Positions 54,958 through 64,000 of a stretch of DNA of 64,000 nt are shown here, piece by piece. The DNA comes from Vibrio hepatarius (lineage in GTDB: Bacteria > Pseudomonadota > Gammaproteobacteria > Enterobacterales > Vibrionaceae). Within the stretch, counting starts at the first letter, position 1. The number at the start of each line of letters is the position of its first letter. Position numbers and translations under genes: made by a program. Under the pieces are notes generated by a model, which was not told the origin of the DNA, did no database searches, and saw nothing but the letters and a program-made list of their open reading frames with translations. The stretch lies in assembly GCF_018860525.1 (NCBI RefSeq), contig NZ_JAHKPM010000067.1:48061-112060 (forward strand), given 5' to 3'.

Positions 54958-55380
54958 AACTGACATTACTCAGAGTTTCTATTTTCATGAGTGGGCTGTT
55001 ATTTGGTATAGGGTTGACACTTTCAGGAATGGTAAACCCTGCCAAGGTGATTGGTTTTCTTGATATTACAGGGCAGTGGGATCCAAGTTTAGCATTGGTA
55101 ATGGGTGGCGCTTTAGTGGTTTATACACCACTTTATCACTTTTGGTTAAAGCAAAAAAACACACGCTTTGTCAGGAGAAGTTTATTGCTTTACACCCAAT
55201 AAGGCTATAGATACCAGATTGGTATTAGGCGCAATAACATTTGGCATAGGTTGGGGGTTAGCTGGTATTTGCCCAGGCCCAGCGATCGCAAGCCTAGGCT
55301 TCGGTAATTTGGATATTGTTATTTTCATTGTCGCAATGTTAGCGGGTTCCATGCTATCCAAATATTTAACGCAGCCTTAA
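54954..55380 (+). pseudogene. YeeE/YedE partner (DUF6691), frameshifted in an A7 run
   Basis: Expected length is ~140 residues. The first frame gives MSGLLFGIGLTLSGMVNPAK and IGFLDITGQWDPSLALVMGG, then stops at 55202. The family's second half (LVLGAITFGIGWGLAGICPG) is in the +1 frame to 55380. The frames join cleanly at the A7 tract 55153-55159: skipping one base there restores a full-length DUF6691 protein. It may be a recent mutation, a sequencing error or a slippage site. Otherwise all residues look intact. Confidence 0.75.
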
Positions 55381-55400
55381 GCTCTGGTGTTAAGGATTTT

Positions 55401-56330
55401 TTATTCTAATGTGGTTCTTAAGGGGCAGTGATCACTTAAGTGATATTTGAGTACTTGTTCACTTGGAAAAACCATTTGTTCTGGTGTGCTCAGTGTCAGT
55501 TTTTGGCTAATGATGATGTGGTCAATCAAAGAGCGAAACTGATGAAGCCGATCAGGATGATGTCTTGAACGCACCTTACACCTTGGTTGGGTGGAGATAG
55601 TCGCTAGAATCGAAGAAGAAGACTGTGTTATCTCCCCCCATAACCAGTCACCTTGGTAGCTGAGGTTGTGGTTAAAATCACCCAATACAATATATTGCTG
55701 CTTGGCTTTTTCGCGATCTAGTATCCATTGGTTTAGTGCCTTACCTTGAGACTCTAGTATTTGGCAATCTCGATTATTATTGTACGCACCGCTGCAACGC
55801 GCCTTTAAGTGAACAGATAAGAGGTGTACTGGCGGCTTTTGGTTAGGTGTAATAACAATATATGTAGCAAACCTGAGTTTGCTGTTTTTGCGCTTATCTA
55901 GCTGGATATCGGGGAGATTCTCAACGGGTATTCCTTTTCGCACAGCAAATCCCGTATATTGGTTAATATCTTTAAATTGCTGTTTAACCCTACTGTTACT
56001 TGCGCGTTGTGATAAGTAAATATCATAGTCTTGTCCAACCACCTTTCGGATCGCTTTTAAGTCATTAACTTCTTGAAAGGCAAGAATATCAGTGTCGGTT
56101 GATTCAAAATGATTGGCTAGTGCCTCTAAGTCTATTTGTGTTCGTTTTGATTGAACAAATTGCTTGGAGGGCTTAGAAGTTAACCATTCAATATTCCATG
56201 TTGTCAAAGACAATGGAGTTGCGGTTATAGACGTTGAAACACAACTGAGTGCTAATGTGAGTATTAAATGTTGCCAGTGATGGTGAAATTTAGTCATAGA
56301 TAAACAGTATATAAGACCCAAAGAATTCAT
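55401..56330 (-). CDS. Secreted endonuclease/exonuclease/phosphatase-family protein
   Basis: 309 residues, or 298 if the ATG at 56297 is used, which gives a cleaner signal peptide (ending TSITA). The EEP fold is shown by LTTWNIEWL, DILAFQEVNDL (catalytic Glu), VLGDFNHNLS and SDHCPLR (C-terminal His). It is a metal-dependent phosphodiesterase, likely an extracellular nuclease. It is separate from nrdD and divergent from it. Confidence 0.9.
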   Translation of the reverse strand: MNSLGLIYCLSMTKFHHHWQHLILTLALSCVSTSITATPLSLTTWNIEWLTSKPSKQFVQSKRTQIDLEALANHFESTDTDILAFQEVNDLKAIRKVVGQDYDIYLSQRASNSRVKQQFKDINQYTGFAVRKGIPVENLPDIQLDKRKNSKLRFATYIVITPNQKPPVHLLSVHLKARCSGAYNNNRDCQILESQGKALNQWILDREKAKQQYIVLGDFNHNLSYQGDWLWGEITQSSSSILATISTQPRCKVRSRHHPDRLHQFRSLIDHIIISQKLTLSTPEQMVFPSEQVLKYHLSDHCPLRTTLE

Positions 56331-56448
56331 TTTACAGCAAATTCAATGTGATTCAGTGATGAACACTTTACTCCGATACCGTGATGATTTACCAAGTTGT
56401 TAGCCTATCTATAAGATTGGCGTGTTGTTCATCAAGCCCATAAGTTTG

Positions 56449-56497
56449 TTGATCGGCATCAATACACTCCTTTATCAACTTTCGTTTAATAAAGCAC
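56449..56497 (+). promoter_or_regulatory. FNR-dependent promoter of nrdDG
   Basis: TTGAT-CGGC-ATCAA at 56449-56462 is a perfect FNR site. A -10 like TTTAAT at 56485-56490 predicts a start near 56497, which places the site at -41.5, the class II FNR position. Anaerobic induction of nrdD is known in E. coli. Confidence 0.85.
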
Positions 56498-56580
56498 AAT
56501 ATATAGGGCTTTGTGTATTAAAAACCATCTCATATTGTGATTTCAATGATCTGTTTGTGGGCTGAGGTTAAGGAGAAATG

Positions 56581-58701
56581 ATGCAACCAATGGTAATCAA
56601 GCGTGATGGCTCAAAAGTCCATTTTTGTCGGGGACGCATTCAATCAGCTGTTGAGGCTGCGGCTGAATGCAAAAATAAGGATATGGCGCTGTACGCGCAA
56701 AATGTTGCGTTGGCGATAGAGTCACAATTGATTGAACATCAAAAAATTGATATTGCTGATATCCAAACACGAGTTGAAAATGAATTGATGCAAGGCCCAT
56801 TTCCATCGATTGCTCGAGCTTATATCGAGTATCGCCATGACCGTGATGTTGCGAGAGAAAAACAAACCGACTTAACACGAGATATTGAAGGCTTGATAGG
56901 ACAAAGTAACCTTGATTTGATCAATGAAAATGCGAATAAGGATGGTAAAGTTATTCCCACACAGCGAGATTTGCTCGCTGGAATACTAGCTAAGCACTAT
57001 GCCAAAACCCGCATTCTCCCTCGTGATATTGTGGCCGCTCATGACTGTGGTGATATTCATTATCACGACTTAGACTACGCACCTTTCTTTCCAATGTTTA
57101 ATTGTATGCTCATTGATTTAAAAGGCATGCTGACCCATGGCTTTAAAATGGGCAATGCTGAAATAGATACGCCAAAATCAATTTCTACTGCGACTGCGGT
57201 CACAGCGCAAATTATTGCCCAGGTAGCAAGCCATATCTACGGAGGAACAACGGTTAACCGAATCGATGAAGTACTGTCACCATATGTAATGGCAAGTTAC
57301 AAAAAGCATCTTGCAGTTGCACGAGAGTGGGGAATTGACGATGTAGAATGTTTTGCTCGTGAACGCACTGAAAAAGAGTGTTTTGATGCATTTCAATCTT
57401 TGGAATATGAAGTCAACACTTTGCATACAGCAAATGGCCAGACACCTTTTGTCACATTTAGTTTTGGCTTGGGTACCTGCTGGGCATCATGTTTAATCCA
57501 GCAAGCCATATTAAAAAACCGTTTGGCGGGGCTTGGGAAAAATCGTAAAACAGCGGTATTTCCTAAGCTGGTGTTTACCATCAAAGAAGGGCTGAACCGT
57601 AACAGTGAAGACCCTAATTATCACATCAAACAGTTAGCCTTAGAATGCGCCTCAAAACGCATGTATCCAGATATTCTTAATTATGACCAAGTGATTAAAG
57701 TGACAGGGTCATTTAAAACACCAATGGGTTGCCGTAGCTTTCTTAGTGATTACCAAGAAAACGGTGAGCTTATCTATGATGGGCGCAATAATTTAGGCGT
57801 TGTAAGCCTAAACCTTCCTCGAATTGCCTTGCAATCAAAGCAAGGCGAAGAAGACTTTTATGCGCTACTCGATCAAAAACTACTTCTTGCTCGTAGGGCG
57901 TTAGAGACTCGAATTGCTCGGCTAGAAAATGTTCAAGCTCGCGTTGCGCCCATTTTGTATATGGAAGGGGCTTGCGGAGTAAGGCTAAGAGCGGACGAAC
58001 CTATATCGAACATCTTTAAGCATGGTCGTGCCTCTATCTCGCTTGGCTATATTGGTCTGCATGAAGCCATTAACGCTCTGTATGGTGATGAGACCCATAT
58101 TTATGACAGTGCTAATCTTCAAGCTAAAGCACTTAAGATAGTGAAATATCTTAAACGGGCAGTTAACCAGTGGAATAAGGGATCTGGTTACGGTTATAGC
58201 TTGTATGCCACGCCAAGTGAAAACCTATGTCACCGCTTTTGTGGTATTGATACCAAAGAATTTGGCGTGATTGAAGGTGTGACGAACAAAGGCTATTACA
58301 CCAACAGCTTTCACTTAGATGTAGAAAAAAAAGTTAACCCATACGATAAAATTGATTTTGAAATGGTTTACCCTCAGCTCTCAAGTGGTGGTTTTATTTG
58401 CTATGGCGAATTTCCAAACATGGAGTCCAACATAGAAGCCTTAGAAGATGTTTGGGATTACAGTTATTCACGCGTGCCTTACTATGGCACCAATACACCA
58501 ATTGATGAATGTTACGAGTGTGGCTATAGGGGGGAGTTTGATTGCACAAGTAAAGGCTTTTGCTGCCCTAATTGCGGCAATCATGATTCGCCTACAGTGT
58601 CTGTGACAAGGCGAGTATGTGGCTATTTAGGCAGTCCTGATGCACGGCCATTCAACGCGGGTAAGCAGCAAGAAGTCATTCGTCGAGTAAAGCATTTATA
58701 A
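56581..58701 (+). CDS. nrdD: Anaerobic ribonucleoside-triphosphate reductase
   Basis: 706 residues. An ATP-cone domain (~1-90: MVIKRDGSKVHFCRGRIQSA) precedes the reductase barrel. The C-terminal zinc site CYECGYRGEFDC / CCPNCG and glycyl-radical site RVCGYLGSPDAR are complete. It reduces NTPs to dNTPs without oxygen. The ATG at 56581 is preferred over 56578 because AGGAG lies 5 bp ahead and the family begins M-x-P. NrdG, its activase, follows after 3 bp. Confidence 0.97.
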   Translation: MQPMVIKRDGSKVHFCRGRIQSAVEAAAECKNKDMALYAQNVALAIESQLIEHQKIDIADIQTRVENELMQGPFPSIARAYIEYRHDRDVAREKQTDLTRDIEGLIGQSNLDLINENANKDGKVIPTQRDLLAGILAKHYAKTRILPRDIVAAHDCGDIHYHDLDYAPFFPMFNCMLIDLKGMLTHGFKMGNAEIDTPKSISTATAVTAQIIAQVASHIYGGTTVNRIDEVLSPYVMASYKKHLAVAREWGIDDVECFARERTEKECFDAFQSLEYEVNTLHTANGQTPFVTFSFGLGTCWASCLIQQAILKNRLAGLGKNRKTAVFPKLVFTIKEGLNRNSEDPNYHIKQLALECASKRMYPDILNYDQVIKVTGSFKTPMGCRSFLSDYQENGELIYDGRNNLGVVSLNLPRIALQSKQGEEDFYALLDQKLLLARRALETRIARLENVQARVAPILYMEGACGVRLRADEPISNIFKHGRASISLGYIGLHEAINALYGDETHIYDSANLQAKALKIVKYLKRAVNQWNKGSGYGYSLYATPSENLCHRFCGIDTKEFGVIEGVTNKGYYTNSFHLDVEKKVNPYDKIDFEMVYPQLSSGGFICYGEFPNMESNIEALEDVWDYSYSRVPYYGTNTPIDECYECGYRGEFDCTSKGFCCPNCGNHDSPTVSVTRRVCGYLGSPDARPFNAGKQQEVIRRVKHL

Positions 58702-58704
58702 ATA

Positions 58705-59178
58705 ATGAATTATCACGCCTATTATCCAGTGGATGTTGTCAATGGCGAGGGTACGCGCTGCACCTTATTTGTGTCTGGCTGTGAGCATCAATGCAAAGGC
58801 TGTTATAACCAGTCAACGTGGCGTGTTGATTCTGGTCATTTGTTTACAAAAGAGCTGGAAGACCAGATCATCGCTGACCTTAATGATACGCGGATAAAGA
58901 AAAGGGGGCTGTCTTTATCTGGTGGCGATCCGCTCCATCATGCAAATCTTTTCGCCATTAAGGAGCTTGTTCAAAGAGTAAAATTAGAATGTCTTGATAA
59001 AGATATTTGGTTATGGACGGGTTATACATTCAAGTCACTGTCTCCAACGCAACGCGCTATTGTTAAACAAGTCGATGTTCTTATTGACGGCAAGTTTGAA
59101 CAAGACAAAAAAGATCTCACTTTAAAATGGCGTGGCAGCTCAAACCAAATAATTTATTGGGTGAGGGATCTTACTTAA
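58705..59178 (+). CDS. nrdG: Anaerobic ribonucleotide reductase-activating protein
   Basis: 157 residues. Radical SAM motif CEHQCKGC near 26-33, then LSLSGGDPLHH. It forms the glycyl radical on NrdD. It is in operon with nrdD. Confidence 0.96.
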   Translation: MNYHAYYPVDVVNGEGTRCTLFVSGCEHQCKGCYNQSTWRVDSGHLFTKELEDQIIADLNDTRIKKRGLSLSGGDPLHHANLFAIKELVQRVKLECLDKDIWLWTGYTFKSLSPTQRAIVKQVDVLIDGKFEQDKKDLTLKWRGSSNQIIYWVRDLT

Positions 59179-59540
59179 GGCTTTTGTTTTTCCCCAGTTC
59201 AGTCAAAAATGTTGCTATCTTTCACGTTATTACTCCCAAATACTAATACCCCTCTTTTCTCTAGGTTCAAATGCTGTTTTTCCAACCACCCTTCAGCCCA
59301 TCTCCTTACTGTAATGAAATGATAATTATCGTTTTTCTCAATGCTGATACTTTGTATTTTATCGAGCTATTGATATGGAAAATACTACGCCTCAATGATA
59401 TTATTTTACTTTTTTTTATGTCGATGGCTCTGATTGGTTAATCATTGGTTGGCTACACGTTTTGAATTGGAGGGAACGCAAACTTTAAGGTTGTTACTTT
59501 ACATAATGCAGTGGAAATTATTGGATAAATAGAAAATAAA
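59179..59540. other. Intergenic region before the Rhs locus
   Basis: About 360 bp, strongly AT-rich. It contains a palindrome GATAATTATC (59321-59330) that is a partial Fur-box look-alike, and a direct repeat ATTGGTT (59433-59439 and 59444-59450). No convincing gene or RNA was seen. Confidence 0.4.
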
Positions 59541-60509
59541 ATGAAAATACATAAATTTATATTTTTCCTACTCATGTTTGCCGTCTCATCAGCGCACGCA
59601 ACGCGTGTTGATGTGTACATGAAAGATGTCAGTAGGGACACGTACCAGTTTTATACCAAGTTAGTCGAACCTAGGCCCATGATGTTAATTCATGGCGAGG
59701 TTGTTATTCCCATCCCTCTAGGGCCTGAAACGCCAGAAATTGATAGAACCAGCTATCTACGAGTGTGGAAACAGGGCAGTCAGTGGAAAGCGGAGCATTT
59801 TACTCACAAACAAACGGCTAAGTATAATGAGTTTGTTCGCACAAGCCAAAACAATAAATTGGCGCGCGCAGCACACAACTCATATAGTTCAAGCTCATCC
59901 GTATATGTAAGGATGGGAAGCTATAAGTTTTCGATTAATAATTACAAATCTTCTCCCAGTGTTGTTCAATCAGGCATTGTTTCTGGCCTGATTAATAGTC
60001 AGTTTGCTTATCCTTATGCCTCATTTACCCAAACTGAAAACAGTATCAGTGTTGATTCTTATGTGACCGATAGCGGCCAAGCTGCGCTCTCTTTATCGAT
60101 TCCTTTTGCGCAAAAACAGGCTCGTTTATCTTTTGTTGAAAACAGCCACCGAATTGAAGGGCTAGAGTCGCTAAAAGCCGATCCTAGCGTAACGGTTAAT
60201 ACAGCAGCTAATCTCACCACTATCGATGTTGAGCATGAAGATAAGGTTGTCTCATACTTCTTCAAGACACAAACTTGGGTCGATGATGCCTCTGGCATTA
60301 AGAATGCGAATGGTTCTGGCTGGGCAAAAGCGCCATATCAAGCTGATTATCTATCGGCGATTGGTCAATGTGAACGCTTAAAATCTCAAACCGAGCCAAC
60401 TTGTTATCAACCTATTCATCTTGATTATGCGCGTACAACCAACTTTAATTCATTCCCTTACTTAGCTGGCTGGAAAGACGATAAACAAGCAGTAACCAGG
60501 GTGGTGTGA
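59541..60509 (+). CDS. Secreted protein preceding and possibly split from the Rhs protein
   Basis: 322 residues with a clear signal peptide (ends VSSAHA). No named domain in the first half. The C-terminus (YLSAIGQCERLKSQ, then TCYQPIHLDYARTTNF) resembles the short Cys-containing linker that precedes YD repeats in TcdB/Rhs-type proteins, suggesting that this reading frame was once, or still functions as, the N-terminus of the next protein. Its TGA overlaps the next ATG by one base, so coupled translation as two chains is also possible. Confidence 0.6.
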   Translation: MKIHKFIFFLLMFAVSSAHATRVDVYMKDVSRDTYQFYTKLVEPRPMMLIHGEVVIPIPLGPETPEIDRTSYLRVWKQGSQWKAEHFTHKQTAKYNEFVRTSQNNKLARAAHNSYSSSSSVYVRMGSYKFSINNYKSSPSVVQSGIVSGLINSQFAYPYASFTQTENSISVDSYVTDSGQAALSLSIPFAQKQARLSFVENSHRIEGLESLKADPSVTVNTAANLTTIDVEHEDKVVSYFFKTQTWVDDASGIKNANGSGWAKAPYQADYLSAIGQCERLKSQTEPTCYQPIHLDYARTTNFNSFPYLAGWKDDKQAVTRVV

Positions 60510-63500
60510 TGGCGATTGTCAGCCGTGATACCAAACAGGTTTCTGGCTCGGGCAGAACACAATCCACCTACACTTATGTGCTCAATGAGTCAGGGCAGCC
60601 TAAATCGTTGAGCCAAGAGAATATACCGAATCCAAGTAGCAACACACGCAATCTAACAAGTTATATCGCTCATGGCGATTACGCTGGGCTTGCCAATAAA
60701 ATCGAACGTTTTGGTCATATTGATAATACCGAATACCGGTTGTCTGAAACCGATATCGAATGGCGACTGACAGCCAATGGTCAAGCGCAGAAAGCGCGTG
60801 TTGTTGAGTCAGTGTTTGATATTGATGGCAATGTCAGCCAAACCAAAACGATTGAAAACAGCTATGACGACCAAAACCGCCTAGAAAAACGCATCACCAT
60901 TACTGATAACAACAATGGTGAGCAAATCGAAGACCAAGTCGAGTATCGATTTGAAAATGATTATGCAGTGGGTAAGATTGAACGTCGTAGTATCATCAGT
61001 CCGGCCTATGAAAACGGCGTTAGCGATCAATTGGTTAAAGAGTTTGAGTATGTTTATCGAGACGATAAACTGGTTGAACAGATCACGCGTCAGGGGGGCT
61101 ATACCACAAGTGATGCAGTCACTCAGGATGCGAAAGGCAGAGTGACGGCGCGAGTTAGAAAGGTCAATGGTCAGGTCGTATTGCGTGAGACAAGCAAATA
61201 TACAGGTGATAACCTCACGCAGCGATGTGAAAATGGTCAATGTATAGACTATCAGTATCGAACTACAGCGACAGGTCGAGTGGAAACGTCGTCAATTAAT
61301 GGAACTCCTTATGAGGAAACCCATTATGATGACAAAAACCGAGTGGTTGCAAAAACAGCTCGTGGTATCACTAAAAAGACAGAGTTTTACGCAATTGACG
61401 ATGTGCCAGCACGCTTGAATGAGTGGGTGGCAGTTTGTCCTAGTGACACAGTCTCGGTTGTATATAACGCTACACCAAGTGCAATGACGTGTGTGACTAG
61501 TCGCGGTCAGTACCAAATCCTAAAAGGGATGGACGACAGGTTCATCATCTCTGCCGAACTCAAACAAGACAAATATTCGAAGCAGCTACTATTACCGCAT
61601 TTTGAAGGTGATCAAGCAGTAACATACGCTGTCAAAGGCAATGTTGAAACACGCGAAATCGAATATGAGGTCAATGGCCAAAGTGAAAGTCGTTCAGAGC
61701 TACTTGATAATGTGACCGAATCATATGACAAGTGGGGCAATGTTTTCCGTCGTTATCATGACATTACAGGGCTTTTATATCAGGTTGATGATCATCTTGG
61801 TAATACCATTCGCTTTACCTACAATGCGATGGGTAAATTGACGTCATCTGAACTTAACAGTAACCCAGAAACCAAGATTGTTTATGTTTATGATGCGCGT
61901 GGGCAAAGAACACAAACCATTGACCCATCTCGTGGACATTGGAAATATCACTACAATCTAAAAGGACAGCTTGCTTGGCAGCAGGATGCTAACGGCGACC
62001 GCACCGAGTTTAGTTACGACAATTTTAACCGCGTAATACGTATGTCGACTCCTGAGTCAACCGTGTGTTACGAGTTCCCAACTAAGCTGCCACTTGCCGA
62101 GCCAAAGCGTGTTGTTAAGGTGGCAGGTAGACAACAAACCTGTGCTAATCAAGAGACAGTATACGAGGAAGTTAACACCTACGAGTGGCCCAATGGCTGG
62201 CTTAAAAAACGAGAGATTACTCTAGAAGACGGCTACACGCAGACGACTCACTACGAGTATAACAGTAACGGTCAAGTTAAAAAGGAGACGACACCCTCTC
62301 GTCTAGGTAATGAGTTTGCACTTGAAATTGGTTACAGCAATGGCTCGCCATATAAGTGGACCAATGCTCAAACCGGTGAACTGTATAAAGAAGTCCTAGC
62401 CAAAGATGCCCAGCAACGTGTCACTAATGTGCGTTTTGGTAATGGTTTAGAAGAGTTTTATCGCTATGATCGTGTATCAGGCCAACTCTTAGAGCAATCG
62501 GCAACACGCAGTGGCACATTGGTGTACCGTTATGAATATCGGTATAATTCTAACGATCTCTTGTCTAGCCGTAAACGCCATTTTTACTACCGTAATCGTA
62601 GCGAAACTTCATTTGAAGATGAATACAGTTATGATGAACAAGACAGGCTAAAAGCTCATACCATTAAGCAATTCTGTGCCAACGGTATTTGCCAAGAGAT
62701 CAACGCAAACGGGTTTATCTCAGCCACTTCCGAGTTTGAATATGATAAGTATGGCAACATTACTTACAAAACTGGTGTGGGTGATTATTACTATGAATCG
62801 GCTGATCCGTTTAAGCTGACTCGCCTTGAAGAGGAAAATGGTGAGACTCGTCACTTTACTTATGACAAAAATGGCAACATGTTATCAGATGGACTTAGAC
62901 AGTTCCGTTACGAGAGCAATCGCCTTGTCTATGTTGGTCGCGTCTCAGACAATCAAGACAACACAGTCGTTGATAGAGATGAAACTCGCTTTACCTACGG
63001 ACCAGACGGTCAACAGATTGTCCGCACCGATAAGCGTTTTGATGTATCAAGTCTTGAGTGGGTAACCGAAAAATCGTTCTCATCTGGCGCTTATACCTAT
63101 AACCAAACCTCTGGTAACAAACAATACGAGACCTATGGGGGCAATGGCTTTGCGCTAACCTGTAGTGAGTCTTCTTGTTCGGTTGCGTACTCTCATACTG
63201 ATCGACTCGGTCAGCAGATAATGGTCACCAACGCTGAAGGCACCATTACTTCACAAACCTTCACTGACCCGTTTGGTTCATCGCATAACGTACTCATGCC
63301 AGAAATGGATGATGCGTTTGCCGTTTCACCAACTTATAGCTCTATGTTCGGTCATGTGGGTGTTGCAGGTTTTGACCTGATTCATATGAAGGGTAGAGTG
63401 TATGACCCCTATCTAGCACGGTTTATTCAAGCTGACCCCTTTATCAAAGGCAAAGAGTCAGTGGCGAATTACAATCGCTACACTTTTAACCTAAATAATC

Positions 63501-64000
63501 CAGTCAACACTATTGACCCAAGCGGCTATTTATTCAAAAGAATCCGAAAAGCATTCAAGCGTGGGTGGAATAAGGTTAAAAAAGAGGTCAAGCGAACCGA
63601 AAGCCGAATACGTAACGAGGTAAAACGTGCCGAAAGCCGTGTTCGTAATGAAGTTCAGAGGGTAGAGCGTCAAATTCGTCACGAAGCGAAACGCTTCGAA
63701 AGGCGGGCTCGTCATGAAGTTGGTCGCTGGGAATCGGATGTGCGCCATGGGGTTAAGATCGTTGGTCAAATGATCAAAGAAAACCCCGAAATGGTGCTCG
63801 CTATGGCGGTGACAGTTTGGGTTGTTGGTCCAGCAGCTACGACATACTTTACCAATTTTTACATGGGCGTCACTGGCGCGACGATGACAACCGCTGGTGT
63901 ATTAGCTAATACAGCCGCAGGTATTGCGACGCAAGTTCTTACGGGTATATCGGCAGGCGCAGTAACCGCTGCTAGTGGACATTTAATATCTAATAAGGGT
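60509..64000 (+). CDS. Rhs/YD-repeat protein, 3' end outside the window
   Basis: 1164 codons without a stop up to the window edge. YD-type repeats (for example FTYNAMGKLTSSE, FSYDNFNRV, FTYDKNGNM) fill ~1-930. The Rhs-associated core ends with MKGRVYDPYLARFIQADPFI and YTFNLNNPVNTIDPSGY near 970-1005. After it come tandem 11-residue repeats and a hydrophobic glycine/alanine-rich segment. A polymorphic toxin C-terminus normally follows the core; it lies beyond the window. The start ATG overlaps the previous stop (TGATG). Confidence 0.88.
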   Translation, partial: MAIVSRDTKQVSGSGRTQSTYTYVLNESGQPKSLSQENIPNPSSNTRNLTSYIAHGDYAGLANKIERFGHIDNTEYRLSETDIEWRLTANGQAQKARVVESVFDIDGNVSQTKTIENSYDDQNRLEKRITITDNNNGEQIEDQVEYRFENDYAVGKIERRSIISPAYENGVSDQLVKEFEYVYRDDKLVEQITRQGGYTTSDAVTQDAKGRVTARVRKVNGQVVLRETSKYTGDNLTQRCENGQCIDYQYRTTATGRVETSSINGTPYEETHYDDKNRVVAKTARGITKKTEFYAIDDVPARLNEWVAVCPSDTVSVVYNATPSAMTCVTSRGQYQILKGMDDRFIISAELKQDKYSKQLLLPHFEGDQAVTYAVKGNVETREIEYEVNGQSESRSELLDNVTESYDKWGNVFRRYHDITGLLYQVDDHLGNTIRFTYNAMGKLTSSELNSNPETKIVYVYDARGQRTQTIDPSRGHWKYHYNLKGQLAWQQDANGDRTEFSYDNFNRVIRMSTPESTVCYEFPTKLPLAEPKRVVKVAGRQQTCANQETVYEEVNTYEWPNGWLKKREITLEDGYTQTTHYEYNSNGQVKKETTPSRLGNEFALEIGYSNGSPYKWTNAQTGELYKEVLAKDAQQRVTNVRFGNGLEEFYRYDRVSGQLLEQSATRSGTLVYRYEYRYNSNDLLSSRKRHFYYRNRSETSFEDEYSYDEQDRLKAHTIKQFCANGICQEINANGFISATSEFEYDKYGNITYKTGVGDYYYESADPFKLTRLEEENGETRHFTYDKNGNMLSDGLRQFRYESNRLVYVGRVSDNQDNTVVDRDETRFTYGPDGQQIVRTDKRFDVSSLEWVTEKSFSSGAYTYNQTSGNKQYETYGGNGFALTCSESSCSVAYSHTDRLGQQIMVTNAEGTITSQTFTDPFGSSHNVLMPEMDDAFAVSPTYSSMFGHVGVAGFDLIHMKGRVYDPYLARFIQADPFIKGKESVANYNRYTFNLNNPVNTIDPSGYLFKRIRKAFKRGWNKVKKEVKRTESRIRNEVKRAESRVRNEVQRVERQIRHEAKRFERRARHEVGRWESDVRHGVKIVGQMIKENPEMVLAMAVTVWVVGPAATTYFTNFYMGVTGATMTTAGVLANTAAGIATQVLTGISAGAVTAASGHLISNKG
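63572..63769 (+). repeat. Six tandem 33-bp units encoding 11-residue amphipathic repeats
   Basis: Units read KVKKEVKRTES, RIRNEVKRAES, RVRNEVQRVER, QIRHEAKRFER, RARHEVGRWES, and a degenerate DVRHGVKIVGQ. Arg/Glu positions repeat every 11 residues, predicting a long charged helix just after the Rhs core. Confidence 0.75.

Noticed and set aside
59318..59340. Fur box before the Rhs locus
   Set aside because: Only the central GATAATTATC matches; the flanking hexamers do not fit the 19-bp consensus, and no iron gene is near.
60881..61516. Minus-strand open frames inside the Rhs gene
   Set aside because: They lie opposite the continuous YD-repeat reading frame and have no recognisable protein features.

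Overview
The window looks like chromosomal DNA of a marine gammaproteobacterium, most probably a Vibrio or close relative. The evidence is inference from gene content: a TetR-family regulator matching the quorum-sensing regulator LuxT in length and sequence, several methyl-accepting chemotaxis proteins, GuaC and NrdD/NrdG of Vibrio type, a GH18 chitinase, and moderately AT-rich DNA. No rRNA, tRNA, CRISPR array or insertion sequence was seen.

Layout. 0.2-19.5 kb is a signalling region: an EAL-HDOD protein, three chemoreceptors, a PilZ protein, an AraC regulator and a second AraC-like protein, luxT, an HD-GYP response regulator, and a REC-CheC plus PAS gene pair. Scattered metabolic genes lie among them (M14 peptidase, DUF808 membrane protein, FrnE-like DsbA, acyltransferase, YfcZ-like). 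19.6-22.4 kb holds core metabolism: nnr (NAD(P)H-hydrate repair) and guaC, whose leader contains a strong intrinsic terminator just after the promoter.

22.5-31 kb is an accessory defence/competition island. It has a LlaJI/McrBC-like restriction pair divergent from a cytosine-5 methyltransferase that carries its own HTH domain, then an 845-aa LysM protein with a glycine-rich hydrophobic C-terminus. The latter is a likely type VI secretion effector (MIX-like region, possible membrane-disrupting toxin). It is followed by an array of related small membrane proteins, some decayed, that look like immunity genes.

31-33.2 kb has a Sel1-repeat protein and a periplasmic binding protein. 33.3-55.4 kb is a large sulfatase locus. 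It contains a FadL porin, two divergent CTAGR-type sulfatases, an eight-haem cytochrome c with C-terminal HEAT/TPR repeats, a six-gene MoxR/DUF58/VWA/BatD operon, a GH18 chitinase, a LysR regulator, a periplasmic HAD phosphatase, and a SUMF1-fold lipoprotein lacking the catalytic cysteines. It ends with an anaerobic sulfatase-maturating radical SAM enzyme, a TPR protein homologous to the cytochrome's C-terminus, and a YeeE/YedE-type sulfur transporter pair whose second gene is frameshifted. I read this as one system: matured sulfatases act on a sulfated polymer or glycan, with uptake, electron transfer and envelope assembly functions beside them.

55.4-59.2 kb carries a secreted endonuclease/exonuclease/phosphatase-family protein and nrdDG, the latter behind a perfect FNR site. 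59.5-64 kb holds a secreted 322-aa protein overlapping a large Rhs/YD-repeat gene that runs off the window end, after the Rhs core and a run of 11-residue repeats.
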